64,000 bases of DNA from Sporosarcina ureae DSM 2281. GTDB taxonomy: Bacteria; Bacillota; Bacilli; Bacillales_A; Planococcaceae. Made by a program: the position numbers and the translations under genes. The notes below the pieces were generated by a model that did no database searches, was not told where the DNA came from, and was given only the letters and a program-made list of their open reading frames with translations. Position 1 is the stretch's first letter. Each line of letters starts with the position of its first letter. The stretch is taken from the NCBI RefSeq assembly GCF_000425545.1, contig NZ_AUDQ01000002.1, positions 186,001-250,000 of the forward strand, given 5' to 3'. Below, in pieces: positions 18,917 through 27,790 of the stretch.

Positions 18917-19939
18917 ATGACTACAAAAATTGCAATTAACGGACTCGGCCGTATTGGACGGATGGTATTCCGCCAGATTATCAAGGAAAACGATGTTAAT
19001 CTAGTTGCTGTCAATGCGACATATCCAGCTGAAACGATTGCACATCTCTTGAAATATGACTCAACACACGGAGTTTTCGATGGTGAAATCATTGCGGATG
19101 AAAATGCGATCATCGTCGACGGCAAACGTGTACAACTAATTTCAGAACGTGACCCATCGAAATTGCCTTGGCAAGAGCTTGGCGTAGATATCGTTATAGA
19201 ATCAACAGGTGTATTCAACTCACGTGATAAAGCAGCACTTCATTTGGAATCGGGCGCAAAGAAAGTAATTTTAACTGCTCCAGGTAAAAATGAAGACGTA
19301 ACGGTTGTAATCGGAGTGAATGACGAGAAATTAGATGTCAACAAACATAGTGTAATTTCCAATGCGAGTTGTACAACAAACTGTTTAGCACCAGTTGCAA
19401 AAGTATTGAATGATGAATTCGGTATTGTAAACGGCTTAATGACAACTGTACATGCATATACGAATGATCAGAAGAACTTGGACAACCCACATAAAGATTT
19501 ACGCCGCGCGCGTTCTTGCGGAGAATCCATTATCCCAACTTCAACAGGTGCTGCAAAAGCTTTGTCTCTTGTACTTCCTGAGCTTGAAGGGAAAATTCAC
19601 GGCTTGGCATTGCGTATCCCGACACCAAATGTTTCCCTTGTGGACTTGGTAGTGGACGTAGAAAAAGATGTGACGGTTGAAGAAGTGAACAACGCGTTCC
19701 GTAAAGCAGCAGAGGGCTCGATGAAAGGGATTCTTCGCTATACTACAGAACCTCTTGTATCGATTGACTTCAATACGACTACAGAATCCGCAACACTAGA
19801 TGGACTTTCTACTATGGTCATGGGCGATCGTAAAATCAAAGTGCTTGCATGGTATGATAATGAGTGGGGTTATTCAGCACGTGTTGTGCAATTGGCGAAA
19901 AAAGTCGCTACTGCACTAACTGATAAAGTCACTTCATAA
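18917..19939 (+). CDS. gapB: Glyceraldehyde-3-phosphate dehydrogenase, gluconeogenic GapB type
   Basis: This 340-residue GAPDH has the catalytic cysteine C152 in SNASCTTNCLAP and the C-terminal WYDNEWGYSARV motif. The coenzyme loop reads VAVNATYPAET, without the aspartate that selects NAD in glycolytic GapA. This fits the NADP-preferring gluconeogenic GapB. The sequence is close to the B. subtilis GapB pattern, including LRRARSCGESIIPT. The locus coaE-gapB-nrdR-dnaB is the gapB locus of Bacillales. AGGAGG precedes the start at 18917. Confidence 0.95.
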   Translation: MTTKIAINGLGRIGRMVFRQIIKENDVNLVAVNATYPAETIAHLLKYDSTHGVFDGEIIADENAIIVDGKRVQLISERDPSKLPWQELGVDIVIESTGVFNSRDKAALHLESGAKKVILTAPGKNEDVTVVIGVNDEKLDVNKHSVISNASCTTNCLAPVAKVLNDEFGIVNGLMTTVHAYTNDQKNLDNPHKDLRRARSCGESIIPTSTGAAKALSLVLPELEGKIHGLALRIPTPNVSLVDLVVDVEKDVTVEEVNNAFRKAAEGSMKGILRYTTEPLVSIDFNTTTESATLDGLSTMVMGDRKIKVLAWYDNEWGYSARVVQLAKKVATALTDKVTS

Positions 19940-19951
19940 ATGAATGAATCG

Positions 19952-19981
19952 GCACTTCATCTTACGGGATGGAGTGCTTTT
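19952..19981 (+). terminator. Terminator after gapB
   Basis: GCACTTCATC (19952-19961) pairs with GATGGAGTGC (19968-19977) with one G-T pair, followed by TTTT. Confidence 0.8.
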
Positions 19982-19994
19982 CTGTGTCCGTTTG

Positions 19995-20022
19995 TTGTTG
20001 TATGGACAGTTTCTGTTATAAT
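19995..20022 (+). promoter_or_regulatory. nrdR promoter
   Basis: TTGTTG (19995-20000), a 16-nt spacer and TATAAT (20017-20022) with a TG extension (TGTTATAAT) precede nrdR by 35 nt. Confidence 0.7.
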
Positions 20023-20056
20023 GAAAAGTACTAATGAATATGCGGAGGAACTAACT

Positions 20057-20524
20057 ATGTTATGTCCAGCTTGTCACTACCACGGAACACGCGTAATTGA
20101 TTCACGACCTGCGGAAGAAAACCGTTCCATTCGACGAAGACGTGAATGCGAAAAATGTAGTTATCGTTTCACGACATTTGAAAAAGTGGAGCACTCTCCG
20201 TTAGTTGTCGTAAAGAAAGATAAGACCCGGGAAGAGTTCAGCAGTGAAAAGTTGCTGAGGGGATTAATTCGCGCTTGTGAAAAACGCGCGGTTCCGATCG
20301 AGCAATTAAAAGAAATCGTCAGTTCTATCGAAAAAGAACTAAGAAGCTCAGGAAATGTCGAAATAGATTCAGAACAAGTAGGAGAAATGGTGATGGAACG
20401 ATTAGTGGACGTGGACGAGGTTGCGTATGTACGATTTGCGTCTGTTTACCGCCACTACAAAGACATCACGGTCTTTATTGACGAGTTGCAACAATTGCAA
20501 AACAGGAAAGATGAACAAGAGTAA
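20057..20524 (+). CDS. nrdR: Transcriptional repressor NrdR
   Basis: NrdR senses dATP/ATP through an ATP-cone and represses ribonucleotide reductase genes. The 155-residue protein starts at ATG 20057 (GGAGGA upstream). It has the zinc ribbon C3, C6, C31, C34 and an ATP-cone domain from about residue 49 ([21 protein letters not shown]). The longer open frame reaching back to 19940 runs through the gapB terminator and the promoter, so it is not used. dnaB follows 33 nt later in the usual nrdR-dnaB-dnaI order. Confidence 0.96.
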   Translation: MLCPACHYHGTRVIDSRPAEENRSIRRRRECEKCSYRFTTFEKVEHSPLVVVKKDKTREEFSSEKLLRGLIRACEKRAVPIEQLKEIVSSIEKELRSSGNVEIDSEQVGEMVMERLVDVDEVAYVRFASVYRHYKDITVFIDELQQLQNRKDEQE

Positions 20525-20557
20525 GATGTTGATCTAGAAGGGGAGGCGATTGTTAAA

Positions 20558-21919
20558 ATGCTTTATACAGAGTTGCAGCCTGTCGATTCCTTCAAAGTGA
20601 AATTAGCACATCCTTTCTCTGCGTATGACCGACAAATGCTGACGTTATTTTATCAGCCACTTATCGGTCCTGAAGCGGTCAGTTTGTTTATGACCCTTTG
20701 GACGGATGCGGAAAGCAGAGAACCGCAAGAACATACCCACTACTATTTAATGAACATGTCTTCGTTTCCACTTCAAGCCATTTTTGAAGCGAGGATTTCA
20801 TTGGAAGCTATTGGATTGTTGCGTACGTATAAGAAAAAGCAAGAAATAGATAAGCGGTCTTTTCTTTACGAACTATTACCGCCACTCGATGCACCATCTT
20901 TTTTCAATGATCCGCTCCTATCTACCTTTTTATTCAGTAAAATTGGAGAGCAGCCGTATCGTCAGTTACGCGGCCGATTTTTAGAGGAGCCTATTGCGAA
21001 AGAGGAGTATCAAGATATATCCCGAACATTTTTAGATGTTTATAAACCAGCGAGAGGCGATCAAGCGATGGAATTGACTGCAGGAATGCATTTTCAAGGA
21101 AAGAGTGAACCTACTGGCATACCGTTTTATGTTGCAAATTTTAATTTTGATTTATTTTATAACGGTCTTTCCGAACAAATGATCCCTAAAGCTTCTTTGC
21201 GGACTATTTCTCAGGAAATGATTGCGATGCTGGCTTTCTTGTATTCACTCAGTCCGCTCGATATGCAAAAAGTCGTGATGATTGCCATGGATGAAAATCA
21301 TCAGCTGACGGAAGAAAAAGTTCGCAAGGCAGCTGCGGAATTTTATAAGATGAATACGTCCAAGCAACCGCCTAAATTACAGTCGGTGTTTACACAACCG
21401 ATAGTCGACGAAGTGCCTAAAGAGAATATGAGTCGTGACGAAGAATTACTGTTTTATCTCGAACATACTCCGCCAAAAGAGATGTTGCGTAAAGTGAGCA
21501 AGAAAGAACCATTCCTTGTAGACATTCAGCTTGCTGAACGATTAATCAATTTGCATAAATTCCCGGTAGGTGTCGTCAATGTCTTGCTGCAATATGTAAT
21601 GCTACGTAATGATGGCAAAATCACGAGTAGCTTTGTGGAACGCATTGCTTCACATTGGGCGAATAAACAAGTGAATGATGCTAAAACGGCTTTGAAGTTA
21701 TCAAGAGAAGAACATGATCAATATATGAAATGGCTCAAAGAAGGGAAGCAGTCGACGCCTAGAAATCGAAAGCCAACAAGGGAAGAAAAAGTTCCAGAAT
21801 GGTTTTCTAAGCGCGATAAAAAGAATGAGAAATCCAGTAAACCTAATCATTTCAATGTAGAGGAAGAACGCCAGAAGTTATTGAAAGAATTGGGGATTTC
21901 AGAACCAGAGGTGAAATAA
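20558..21919 (+). CDS. dnaB: Replication initiation and membrane attachment protein DnaB
   Basis: Bacillus-type DnaB is not the helicase. It acts with DnaD and DnaI to load the DnaC helicase at oriC and at stalled forks. The 453-residue protein has an N-terminal winged-helix-like domain (FKVKLAHPFSAYDRQML) and a DnaD-like C-terminal domain (FPVGVVNVLLQYVMLRNDGKI) before a basic tail. Directly followed by dnaI with a 1-nt gap. A GGGGAGG ribosome-binding site supports the start. Confidence 0.94.
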   Translation: MLYTELQPVDSFKVKLAHPFSAYDRQMLTLFYQPLIGPEAVSLFMTLWTDAESREPQEHTHYYLMNMSSFPLQAIFEARISLEAIGLLRTYKKKQEIDKRSFLYELLPPLDAPSFFNDPLLSTFLFSKIGEQPYRQLRGRFLEEPIAKEEYQDISRTFLDVYKPARGDQAMELTAGMHFQGKSEPTGIPFYVANFNFDLFYNGLSEQMIPKASLRTISQEMIAMLAFLYSLSPLDMQKVVMIAMDENHQLTEEKVRKAAAEFYKMNTSKQPPKLQSVFTQPIVDEVPKENMSRDEELLFYLEHTPPKEMLRKVSKKEPFLVDIQLAERLINLHKFPVGVVNVLLQYVMLRNDGKITSSFVERIASHWANKQVNDAKTALKLSREEHDQYMKWLKEGKQSTPRNRKPTREEKVPEWFSKRDKKNEKSSKPNHFNVEEERQKLLKELGISEPEVK

Positions 21920-21920
21920 T

Positions 21921-22862
21921 ATGGAACGAATAGGGGATGCGATGAAACGGGTAGTGAATGCTCCTTCATTAGCCCAAAAATACGACGAGCTTCGAACAGA
22001 AGTTATGGAAGATCCGGCTGTTCAACAATTTATTAGCGAGCATTCCGATGAAGTCAATACAGATGTGGTCAACCGCAGTCTAGGTAAATTATATGAATTC
22101 ACAACGGCTTCCCACGCTTGTGAGCGCTGTCCAAATCTCGATGGGTGTATTAACGTCATGAAAGGCTTTGAGCCGAAATTAGTCATAGCACAGCGCCTTA
22201 TTGATGTGGATTATATAGTCTGTCCTACTAAGCAGTTGGAAGATGAACGTAGAAACATTTCGAAAATGGTCAACAGCATGTACATGCCTAAAGAAGTAAT
22301 GGAAGCGCGTCTATCTGACGTGAACTTCTTGTCAGAAGATAGTCGCGTGATCGTGATGCGAGCAGCTAAAGATTTCATAAATCAAATCGAGTCTACTGGT
22401 AAGGTTCCGGAAAGAGGCTTCTATTTATTTGGTAACTTCGGCATTGGAAAATCATTCATTTTAGGTGCGTTAGCGAATGAATTGGCAACTAGACGTATCC
22501 AAACTGTAGTAGTGTATGTGCCAGAGTTTCTACGTGAGATGAAGCAATCGATCCAAAACCAAACATTGGACGAAAAGGTGGAGTTTGTGAAGCGGGCTCC
22601 TGTCTTGATGCTAGATGATATAGGAGCAGAAACGATGTCGACTTGGACTCGGGATGAAGTGCTTGGCACGATTTTGCAGTACCGTATGGCGGAAAAGCTA
22701 CCTGTATTCTTCACCTCCAATTTTAATTATAATGAATTAGAACATCACCTTACAACGAGTCAGCGTGGGGAAAAAGAGCCTATTAAAGCGGCACGAATTA
22801 TGGAGAGAATCCGCATGGTCAGCCAACCATTTAAACTTGGTGGGGAGAACTGGCGGGATTAA
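21921..22862 (+). CDS. dnaI: Primosomal protein DnaI, helicase loader
   Basis: DnaI is the AAA+ loader that delivers the replicative helicase. The 313-residue protein has an N-terminal zinc-binding region (CERCPNLDGCINV). It is followed by an AAA+ domain with Walker A GNFGIGKSF and Walker B VLMLDDIGAE and a sensor segment FFTSNFNYNELE. It is co-transcribed with dnaB. The thrS promoter and T-box lie right downstream; ytxB and ytxC of B. subtilis are absent. Confidence 0.95.
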   Translation: MERIGDAMKRVVNAPSLAQKYDELRTEVMEDPAVQQFISEHSDEVNTDVVNRSLGKLYEFTTASHACERCPNLDGCINVMKGFEPKLVIAQRLIDVDYIVCPTKQLEDERRNISKMVNSMYMPKEVMEARLSDVNFLSEDSRVIVMRAAKDFINQIESTGKVPERGFYLFGNFGIGKSFILGALANELATRRIQTVVVYVPEFLREMKQSIQNQTLDEKVEFVKRAPVLMLDDIGAETMSTWTRDEVLGTILQYRMAEKLPVFFTSNFNYNELEHHLTTSQRGEKEPIKAARIMERIRMVSQPFKLGGENWRD

Positions 22863-22908
22863 TCTTTCTTTATAAAATGGCTTTGTTGAAAGAATTAATA
22901 AATTACAC

Positions 22909-22937
22909 TTGCAATTACGCTCAGACTTTTCTATACT
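22909..22937 (+). promoter_or_regulatory. thrS promoter
   Basis: TTGCAA (22909-22914), an exact 17-nt spacer and TATACT (22932-22937) lie upstream of the T-box leader, giving a start near 22944. Confidence 0.78.
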
Positions 22938-22943
22938 ATTACA

Positions 22944-23212
22944 CAGTTCAACATTCATAAAATGTTAAAATGCATCGAAGAGGACAATAATTTGTTTTTC
23001 ACCTTTCCAGAGAACAGGGGCATGGCTGAAACCCTTGTAGGCAGAAGATAAATTTACCACCTCCAAGCAGCATCAGTGAAAGTAAGTAGCTGATGACGGT
23101 AGCGGCCCGTTAGCCGATCGAAAGCTTCGGTCTTTTCGCATATTTGCGAATGGAAGGAAGAAGGGTGGAACCACGAGCTCAAGCCTCGTCCCTTTAGGGA
23201 TGGGGCTTTTTT
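22944..23212 (+). ncRNA. T-box leader of thrS (tRNA-Thr sensing riboswitch)
   Basis: The leader between the thrS promoter and gene contains the conserved T-box sequence AAGGGTGGAACCACG (23161-23175). Right after it comes an intrinsic terminator, GCCTCGTCCC (23183-23192) with GGGATGGGGC (23197-23206) and six T. T-box RNAs bind uncharged tRNA through a specifier codon and the T-box bulge, switching to an antiterminator. An ACC triplet at 23056-23058 is a fitting threonine specifier. The Stem I assignment is my inference. Confidence 0.93.
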
Positions 23213-23242
23213 GCGTTCAAAAAAAGAAAGGGAGTCATACAC

Positions 23243-25177
23243 ATGCCAGAAAATATTCACTTAACATTTCCAGATGGTGCAGTAAAAGAATTTGAGGACG
23301 GCGTCACAACAGAAGAAATTGCAGGCTCCATCAGTCCTGGATTGCGTAAAAGCGCATTGGCAGGAAAAATTGGAGATCAGCTAATTGATTTGAAATCCCC
23401 AATCCATACAGATGGAGATATTAGTATTATTACTCCAACATCAGATGAAGCATTGGAAATTCTGCGCCATAGTACGGCTCACCTTTTGGCACAAGCCGTT
23501 AAACGTAAATTCCCGGATGCGAAACTAGGTATAGGTCCTACTATCGAAAACGGTTTCTATTACGATATCGATTCACCTACACCGATCACAGCTGAAGACT
23601 TACCTGAATTAGAAAAAGAAATGAAACGCATCATTGGTGAAAACTTGCCGATCATTCGTCACGATGTATCTCGTGCGGAAGCAGAAAAGCGTTTTAAAGA
23701 AATTGATGATGAATACAAGTTGGAACTTCTTGAAGCAATTCCTGAAGATCAACAAGTATCCATTTATGAACAAGGCGAATTCTTTGATCTATGCCGTGGC
23801 ATTCACGTCCCGTCCACAGGTAAACTAAAAGAATTTAAATTATTAAGTATTGCAGGAGCTTATTGGAGAGGGAACTCTGATAACAAAATGCTTCAGCGGA
23901 TCTACGGAACAGCTTTCTTCAAAAAAGACGAGCTGAAAGACCACTTGCGTATGCTCGAAGAAGCGAAAGAGCGTGATCACCGTAAAATCGGTAAAGAATT
24001 GAATCTCTTTACGAATTCACAAAAAGTTGGACAAGGTCTACCATTATGGTTGCCAAAAGGTGCTACAATTCGCCGCGTAGTGGAACGTTATATTGTAGAT
24101 AAAGAAGAAAGACTAGGCTATCAGCACGTGTATACTCCCGTACTTGGAAGTTTAGATCTCTACAAAACTTCAGGTCACTTGGATCACTACCAAGATAGCA
24201 TGTTCCCAATTATGAGCATGGATAACGAAGATCTCGTTTTACGTCCAATGAACTGTCCTCACCATATGATGATTTATAAAAATGGTATTCATTCGTATCG
24301 TAACTTGCCACTTCGTTTGGCGGAACTCGGCACAATGCACCGTTATGAAATGTCTGGAGCACTTTCAGGTCTTCAGCGTGTTCGCGGAATGACATTGAAC
24401 GATGCGCATATCTTCGTGCGTCCAGATCAAATTAAAGAAGAGTTTAAACGCGTAGTCATGTTAATCATTGAAGTATATAAAGACTTCAATATCAAAGATT
24501 ATTCATTCCGTCTGTCGTATCGCGATCCTGAAGATACAACAAAATATTTTGATGACGATGAAATGTGGGAACGTGCACAAGCTATGTTGAAAGAAGCAAT
24601 GGATGAGATGGAGCTTCCGTATACTGAAGAAGAAGGCGAAGCAGCATTCTACGGTCCGAAGCTCGATGTACAAGTAAAAACTGCAATTGGTATGGAAGAA
24701 ACACTTTCCACAGCACAATTGGACTTCTTATTACCTGAGCGCTTCGACCTTACGTATATCGGCGAAGACGGCAAACAACATCGTCCAGTCGTAATTCACA
24801 GAGGTGTCGTCTCTACAATGGAACGCTTTGTTGCCTTCTTAATTGAAGAATACAAAGGAGCTTTCCCTACGTGGTTAGCGCCAATTCAAGTAGAGCTCAT
24901 CCCGGTATCACCTGACGTTCACCTTGACTATGCACAAGACGTTAAAGAGAAACTGACATTGGCAGGGTTCCGAGTAGATGTGGACAGCCGTGACGAAAAG
25001 ATCGGTTACAAGATTCGTGAAGCACAAGTACAAAAGGTTCCGTATATGCTTGTACTAGGAGATCGTGAAGTGGAAGCTGGCGAAGTCAATGTTCGTAAAT
25101 ACGGTGAACAAAAATCTGAGAGTATGTCATTTGACGCGTTCCTAGAATTAATCAAAGAAGACGTGAAGAAGGACTGA
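23243..25177 (+). CDS. thrS: Threonyl-tRNA synthetase
   Basis: The 644-residue class II synthetase charges tRNA-Thr. It has an N-terminal TGS domain (1-~62) and the editing domain with [12 protein letters not shown] and the [10 protein letters not shown] segment. The catalytic core carries [23 protein letters not shown] and [11 protein letters not shown]. The C-terminal anticodon-binding domain starts near [20 protein letters not shown] precedes the ATG. Expression is controlled by the T-box leader. Confidence 0.97.
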   Translation: MPENIHLTFPDGAVKEFEDGVTTEEIAGSISPGLRKSALAGKIGDQLIDLKSPIHTDGDISIITPTSDEALEILRHSTAHLLAQAVKRKFPDAKLGIGPTIENGFYYDIDSPTPITAEDLPELEKEMKRIIGENLPIIRHDVSRAEAEKRFKEIDDEYKLELLEAIPEDQQVSIYEQGEFFDLCRGIHVPSTGKLKEFKLLSIAGAYWRGNSDNKMLQRIYGTAFFKKDELKDHLRMLEEAKERDHRKIGKELNLFTNSQKVGQGLPLWLPKGATIRRVVERYIVDKEERLGYQHVYTPVLGSLDLYKTSGHLDHYQDSMFPIMSMDNEDLVLRPMNCPHHMMIYKNGIHSYRNLPLRLAELGTMHRYEMSGALSGLQRVRGMTLNDAHIFVRPDQIKEEFKRVVMLIIEVYKDFNIKDYSFRLSYRDPEDTTKYFDDDEMWERAQAMLKEAMDEMELPYTEEEGEAAFYGPKLDVQVKTAIGMEETLSTAQLDFLLPERFDLTYIGEDGKQHRPVVIHRGVVSTMERFVAFLIEEYKGAFPTWLAPIQVELIPVSPDVHLDYAQDVKEKLTLAGFRVDVDSRDEKIGYKIREAQVQKVPYMLVLGDREVEAGEVNVRKYGEQKSESMSFDAFLELIKEDVKKD

Positions 25178-25380
25178 TCCAAAGAGGTAGGTACCGTTGA
25201 TCTGTTTTTCAGGTGGACACTTCCGACTTACTAAACGAAGGCGTCTTACAAGCGGTAGTGTAGCGATGAGTCAGCCAGGAGTTCTTCCTGTCTGGTTCAT
25301 TGCAATATCCATCCGCAAGTGCCAAAGTGGGTGTAAAGCCGTTTTTCATTCTACTTTTCTAAAATGTTAAAAATAGCAGT
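25178..25380. other. Unassigned region between thrS and the infC promoters
   Basis: About 200 nt hold no convincing gene. A partial hairpin is visible around 25276-25300 (CCAGGAG with CCTGTCTGG), but without a T-tract, so I cannot point to the thrS terminator. No known RNA family was recognised. Confidence 0.4.
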
Positions 25381-25409
25381 TGCAATTCTATCTATAGTAC
25401 GCTATACTT
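25381..25409 (+). promoter_or_regulatory. Upstream promoter of infC operon
   Basis: TTGCAA (25381-25386), a 17-nt spacer and TATACT (25404-25409) form a near-consensus sigma-A promoter 86 nt upstream of a second one. Confidence 0.6.
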
Positions 25410-25466
25410 GAAAAGTTGAATTAATTCAAAAAACCTGTATGTCCGACAATGTGATCTGCAGAGTTA

Positions 25467-25495
25467 TTGACATTTGATACTAATGATGTTATTAT
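25467..25495 (+). promoter_or_regulatory. Main infC-rpmI-rplT promoter
   Basis: A consensus TTGACA (25467-25472), a 17-nt spacer and TATTAT (25490-25495) place the transcription start near 25502, just before the L20 leader. Confidence 0.8.
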
Positions 25496-25501
25496 TAATA
25501 A

Positions 25502-25661
25502 GGTTAACTGAATACAGTTTGTGGTATAAGAAGAGGCTACCCGCTTCTCACCTGATCGACGCAATGAAGTTGTTGCCAGGTTAGCACAATAAGTTTATAT
25601 CTATGCATACTGGCATAGTATACTTACGCGGGTAGACAAATCATATTTGTCTACTTTTTTT
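25502..25661 (+). ncRNA. L20 ribosomal-protein leader of infC-rpmI-rplT
   Basis: CTACCCGC (25537-25544) can pair with GCGGGTAG (25628-25635), forming the long-range antiterminator stem of the Firmicutes L20 leader. The competing terminator is GTAGACAAAT (25632-25641) with ATTTGTCTAC (25645-25654) and a T7 run. The two structures share GTAG and are mutually exclusive. The CACCTGATCG/CCAGGTTAG region inside matches the L20-binding part. In the established mechanism excess L20 favours the terminator. Confidence 0.85.
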
Positions 25662-25757
25662 ATTTTGTAAAATGGATAGACCTATGGGACTTTGAAGTCG
25701 GGATTTCCGATATACCAAAATGTGTATTCACGAGACAATATTCGGAGGTGGATTACT

Positions 25758-26276
25758 ATTAGCAAAGACATGTACGTAAATGATGGTATCCGAGCACGTG
25801 AGCTGCGATTAATTGATCATAACGGCGAACAACTCGGTATCAAAACACGTAATGAAGCTTTAGATATTGCTGCTCAAGCAAACCTGGACTTAGTTCTTGT
25901 TGCTCCACAAGCGAAGCCCCCAGTAGCTCGTGTTATGGACCATGGAAAGTTCAAGTTCGAACAGCAAAAGAAAGAGCGTGAAGTACGTAAGAATCAAAAG
26001 GTCATCAACGTAAAAGAAGTTCGACTTAGCCCTACAATTGATGAGCATGATTTCCAAACGAAACTTCGTAACGGAGTCAAGTTCCTTGAAAATGGGGATA
26101 AGGTCAAAGCTTCGATTCGTTTCCGCGGCCGTGCGATTACGCACAAAGAAATTGGCCAACGAGTACTTGATCGCTTTGCAGAATCTTGCAAAGAAGTAGC
26201 AACTGTTGAAGTTAAACCAAAAATGGAAGGTCGGAGCATGTTCTTAATACTTGCCCCACTTGCCGAGAAAAAGTAA
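25758..26276 (+). CDS. infC: Translation initiation factor IF-3
   Basis: IF-3 binds the 30S subunit and checks start-codon selection. The protein starts at a rare ATT codon (25758) placed 7 nt after GGAGGTG, giving 172 residues beginning [20 protein letters not shown]. The frame continues upstream but without family similarity. N-domain (1-~75) and C-domain ([39 protein letters not shown]) are intact. Rare AUU starts in infC let IF-3 limit its own synthesis, as known from E. coli. It leads the rpmI-rplT operon. Confidence 0.95.
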   Translation: MSKDMYVNDGIRARELRLIDHNGEQLGIKTRNEALDIAAQANLDLVLVAPQAKPPVARVMDHGKFKFEQQKKEREVRKNQKVINVKEVRLSPTIDEHDFQTKLRNGVKFLENGDKVKASIRFRGRAITHKEIGQRVLDRFAESCKEVATVEVKPKMEGRSMFLILAPLAEKK

Positions 26277-26302
26277 CACGAACAATTTAGGAGGAACAGA
26301 AC

Positions 26303-26503
26303 ATGCCAAAAATGAAAACTCACCGCGGTTCCGCGAAACGTTTCAAAAGAACTGGAACTGGTAAATTAAAACGTGGCCGTGCTTACACAAGTCACCTATT
26401 TGCTAACAAATCTACGAAGGCTAAGCGTCACTTACGTAAGTCTTCACTAGTTTCTTCAGGCGATTACAAGCGTATTCGTGAAATGCTAACAAACATGAAG
26501 TAA
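26303..26503 (+). CDS. rpmI: 50S ribosomal protein L35
   Basis: A 66-residue, strongly basic protein with the L35 signature [20 protein letters not shown] and C-terminal KRIREML. It has a GGAGGA ribosome-binding site and lies between infC and rplT in the standard order. Confidence 0.98.
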   Translation: MPKMKTHRGSAKRFKRTGTGKLKRGRAYTSHLFANKSTKAKRHLRKSSLVSSGDYKRIREMLTNMK

Positions 26504-26545
26504 GACCGAACACACACTTAAAGGATAAGCAGGAGGTAATGCACT

Positions 26546-26905
26546 ATGCCACGCGTAAAAGGTGGAACAGTAACGCGCAAGCGTCATAAAAAAGTATTGA
26601 AATTAGCAAAAGGTTATTTTGGTTCAAAACATAGACTTTATAAGGTAGCAAACCAACAGGTAATGAAATCTTATAACTATGCTTACCGTGACCGTCGTAA
26701 CAAAAAACGTGATTTCCGTAGACTATGGATTACACGTATCAACGCGGCTGCTCGTGTGAATGGTATTTCATACAGCACATTAATGCACGGCTTGAAAGTA
26801 GCTGGCATCGATGTTAACCGTAAGATGCTTGCAGAACTTGCAGTGACAGATGCACCAGCATTTGCACAACTTGCAGAAACAGCAAAAAAATCTGTAGCAA
26901 AATAA
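26546..26905 (+). CDS. rplT: 50S ribosomal protein L20
   Basis: A 119-residue basic protein with the L20 start [24 protein letters not shown] and the family segment [16 protein letters not shown]. It assembles early into the 50S subunit and is the ligand of the leader RNA at 25502-25661. It is the last gene of the operon and a terminator follows. Confidence 0.98.
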   Translation: MPRVKGGTVTRKRHKKVLKLAKGYFGSKHRLYKVANQQVMKSYNYAYRDRRNKKRDFRRLWITRINAAARVNGISYSTLMHGLKVAGIDVNRKMLAELAVTDAPAFAQLAETAKKSVAK

Positions 26906-26913
26906 GATGAACC

Positions 26914-26963
26914 AAAATCCACTTTCGTTTTCATTCTTATATGGAAATGAAGGTGGATTTTTT
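26914..26963 (+). terminator. Terminator of infC-rpmI-rplT
   Basis: AAATCCAC and the following TTTC/TTTTCAT segment pair with ATGGAAATGAAGGTGGATTT, ending in a T run at 26958-26963. Confidence 0.85.
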
Positions 26964-26983
26964 CGTATGGAGGAATGGCTGAA

Positions 26984-27274
26984 ATGGCACAAACTCTATT
27001 GATTTATATGGTCATCCTGTCACTCTGGGCATTTGGGGCAATGGGATATGATAAAAGACAAGCTAAAAAGAAAAGACAACGTGTACCAGAACGAAACCTA
27101 TGGTTACTGGCTTTGCTTGGTGGCGGAGTGGGGGCATACGTTGGCATGCAATTCTTTCATCACAAAACAAGAAAAACCAATTTCCGTATTGGATTTCTAC
27201 TTCTGATGATGATCGATATCGTGTTGCTACTTGCTATATATGGTGTGAAATTACCAACTACCGTTACATTTTGA
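26984..27274 (+). CDS. ysdA: DUF1294 family membrane protein, YsdA-like
   Basis: The 96-residue protein has three hydrophobic segments (about 4-20, 44-60 and 72-88). The DUF1294 features are YDKRQAKKKRQRVPERNLWLLALLGGGVGAYVGM and HHKTRKTNFRIG. Function is unknown. It follows rplT as ysdA does in B. subtilis. ATG 26984 is 10 nt from GGAGG. An ATG at 26975 is too close to that site. Confidence 0.88.
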   Translation: MAQTLLIYMVILSLWAFGAMGYDKRQAKKKRQRVPERNLWLLALLGGGVGAYVGMQFFHHKTRKTNFRIGFLLLMMIDIVLLLAIYGVKLPTTVTF

Positions 27275-27276
27275 TA

Positions 27277-27312
27277 TAAAAAACGGAAATAGCTTTTCTG
27301 AGCTATTTCCGT
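27277..27312 (-). terminator. Terminator of ysdB (also folds for ysdA)
   Basis: ACGGAAATAGCT (27283-27294) pairs perfectly with AGCTATTTCCGT (27301-27312). On the minus strand it runs into a T6 tract (27277-27282), so it mainly serves ysdB. On the plus strand the tail is not T-rich. Confidence 0.85.
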
Positions 27313-27316
27313 CTAA

Positions 27317-27697
27317 TCAAGATTTCATTAATTGTTCAATTGGATTCTTCCAATTGATCTCGGCATGAGGATAATTCGTTCGTACTTCGGATTCAAGGAA
27401 ATGAAAATCTTCTTTCGTCATACCTTGCAGCTTTGCTTCATTTTTCACCCAAATGAAAATGGAAACAACATCAAAGGAATCAGTCGTGGTGCCTAGATAT
27501 TTCTCACCTTCAAACATCGCACCTTTATACGTAATAAAAAAGTTTTTACGGATATTCTTAACGTCATCATAAAAATAATACTGTTCCTTTTCATACGCTT
27601 CATCCAGCTTTCGCTTAGCATCTGTCAAATAGCGAATCCCGGCATAAAATAAATATATAACAAGTGCTATAATGAAGATGCGGATCAATACAACCAT
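27317..27697 (-). CDS. ysdB: YsdB-like sigma-W pathway membrane protein
   Basis: The 126-residue protein has an N-terminal membrane anchor (about 4-24), then a soluble part with FFITYKGAMFEGEKYLG, VSIFIWVKNEAKLQGMTKEDF and NYPHAEINWKNPIEQL. This matches my memory of B. subtilis YsdB, a sigma-W regulon protein of unknown activity, and it sits next to ysdA as there. A sigma-W-type promoter directly upstream supports the assignment. AGGAG is well placed before the ATG. Confidence 0.78.
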   Translation of the reverse strand: MVVLIRIFIIALVIYLFYAGIRYLTDAKRKLDEAYEKEQYYFYDDVKNIRKNFFITYKGAMFEGEKYLGTTTDSFDVVSIFIWVKNEAKLQGMTKEDFHFLESEVRTNYPHAEINWKNPIEQLMKS

Positions 27698-27731
27698 GAA
27701 ATCAGCTCCTGCAAACGATATAGTACAGTAC

Positions 27732-27760
27732 TATACGGCTGAGTCTGGTAAAAGGTTTCA
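27732..27760 (-). promoter_or_regulatory. Sigma-W-type ECF promoter of ysdB
   Basis: On the minus strand TGAAAC (27760-27755), then CTTTT, total spacer 17 nt, then CGTATA (27737-27732). This matches the sigma-W consensus TGAAAC-N16/17-CGTA. It lies about 35 nt before the ysdB start codon. Confidence 0.75.
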
Positions 27761-27790
27761 TTTAATAGCAAAATGGTGGAGGGAATACAA

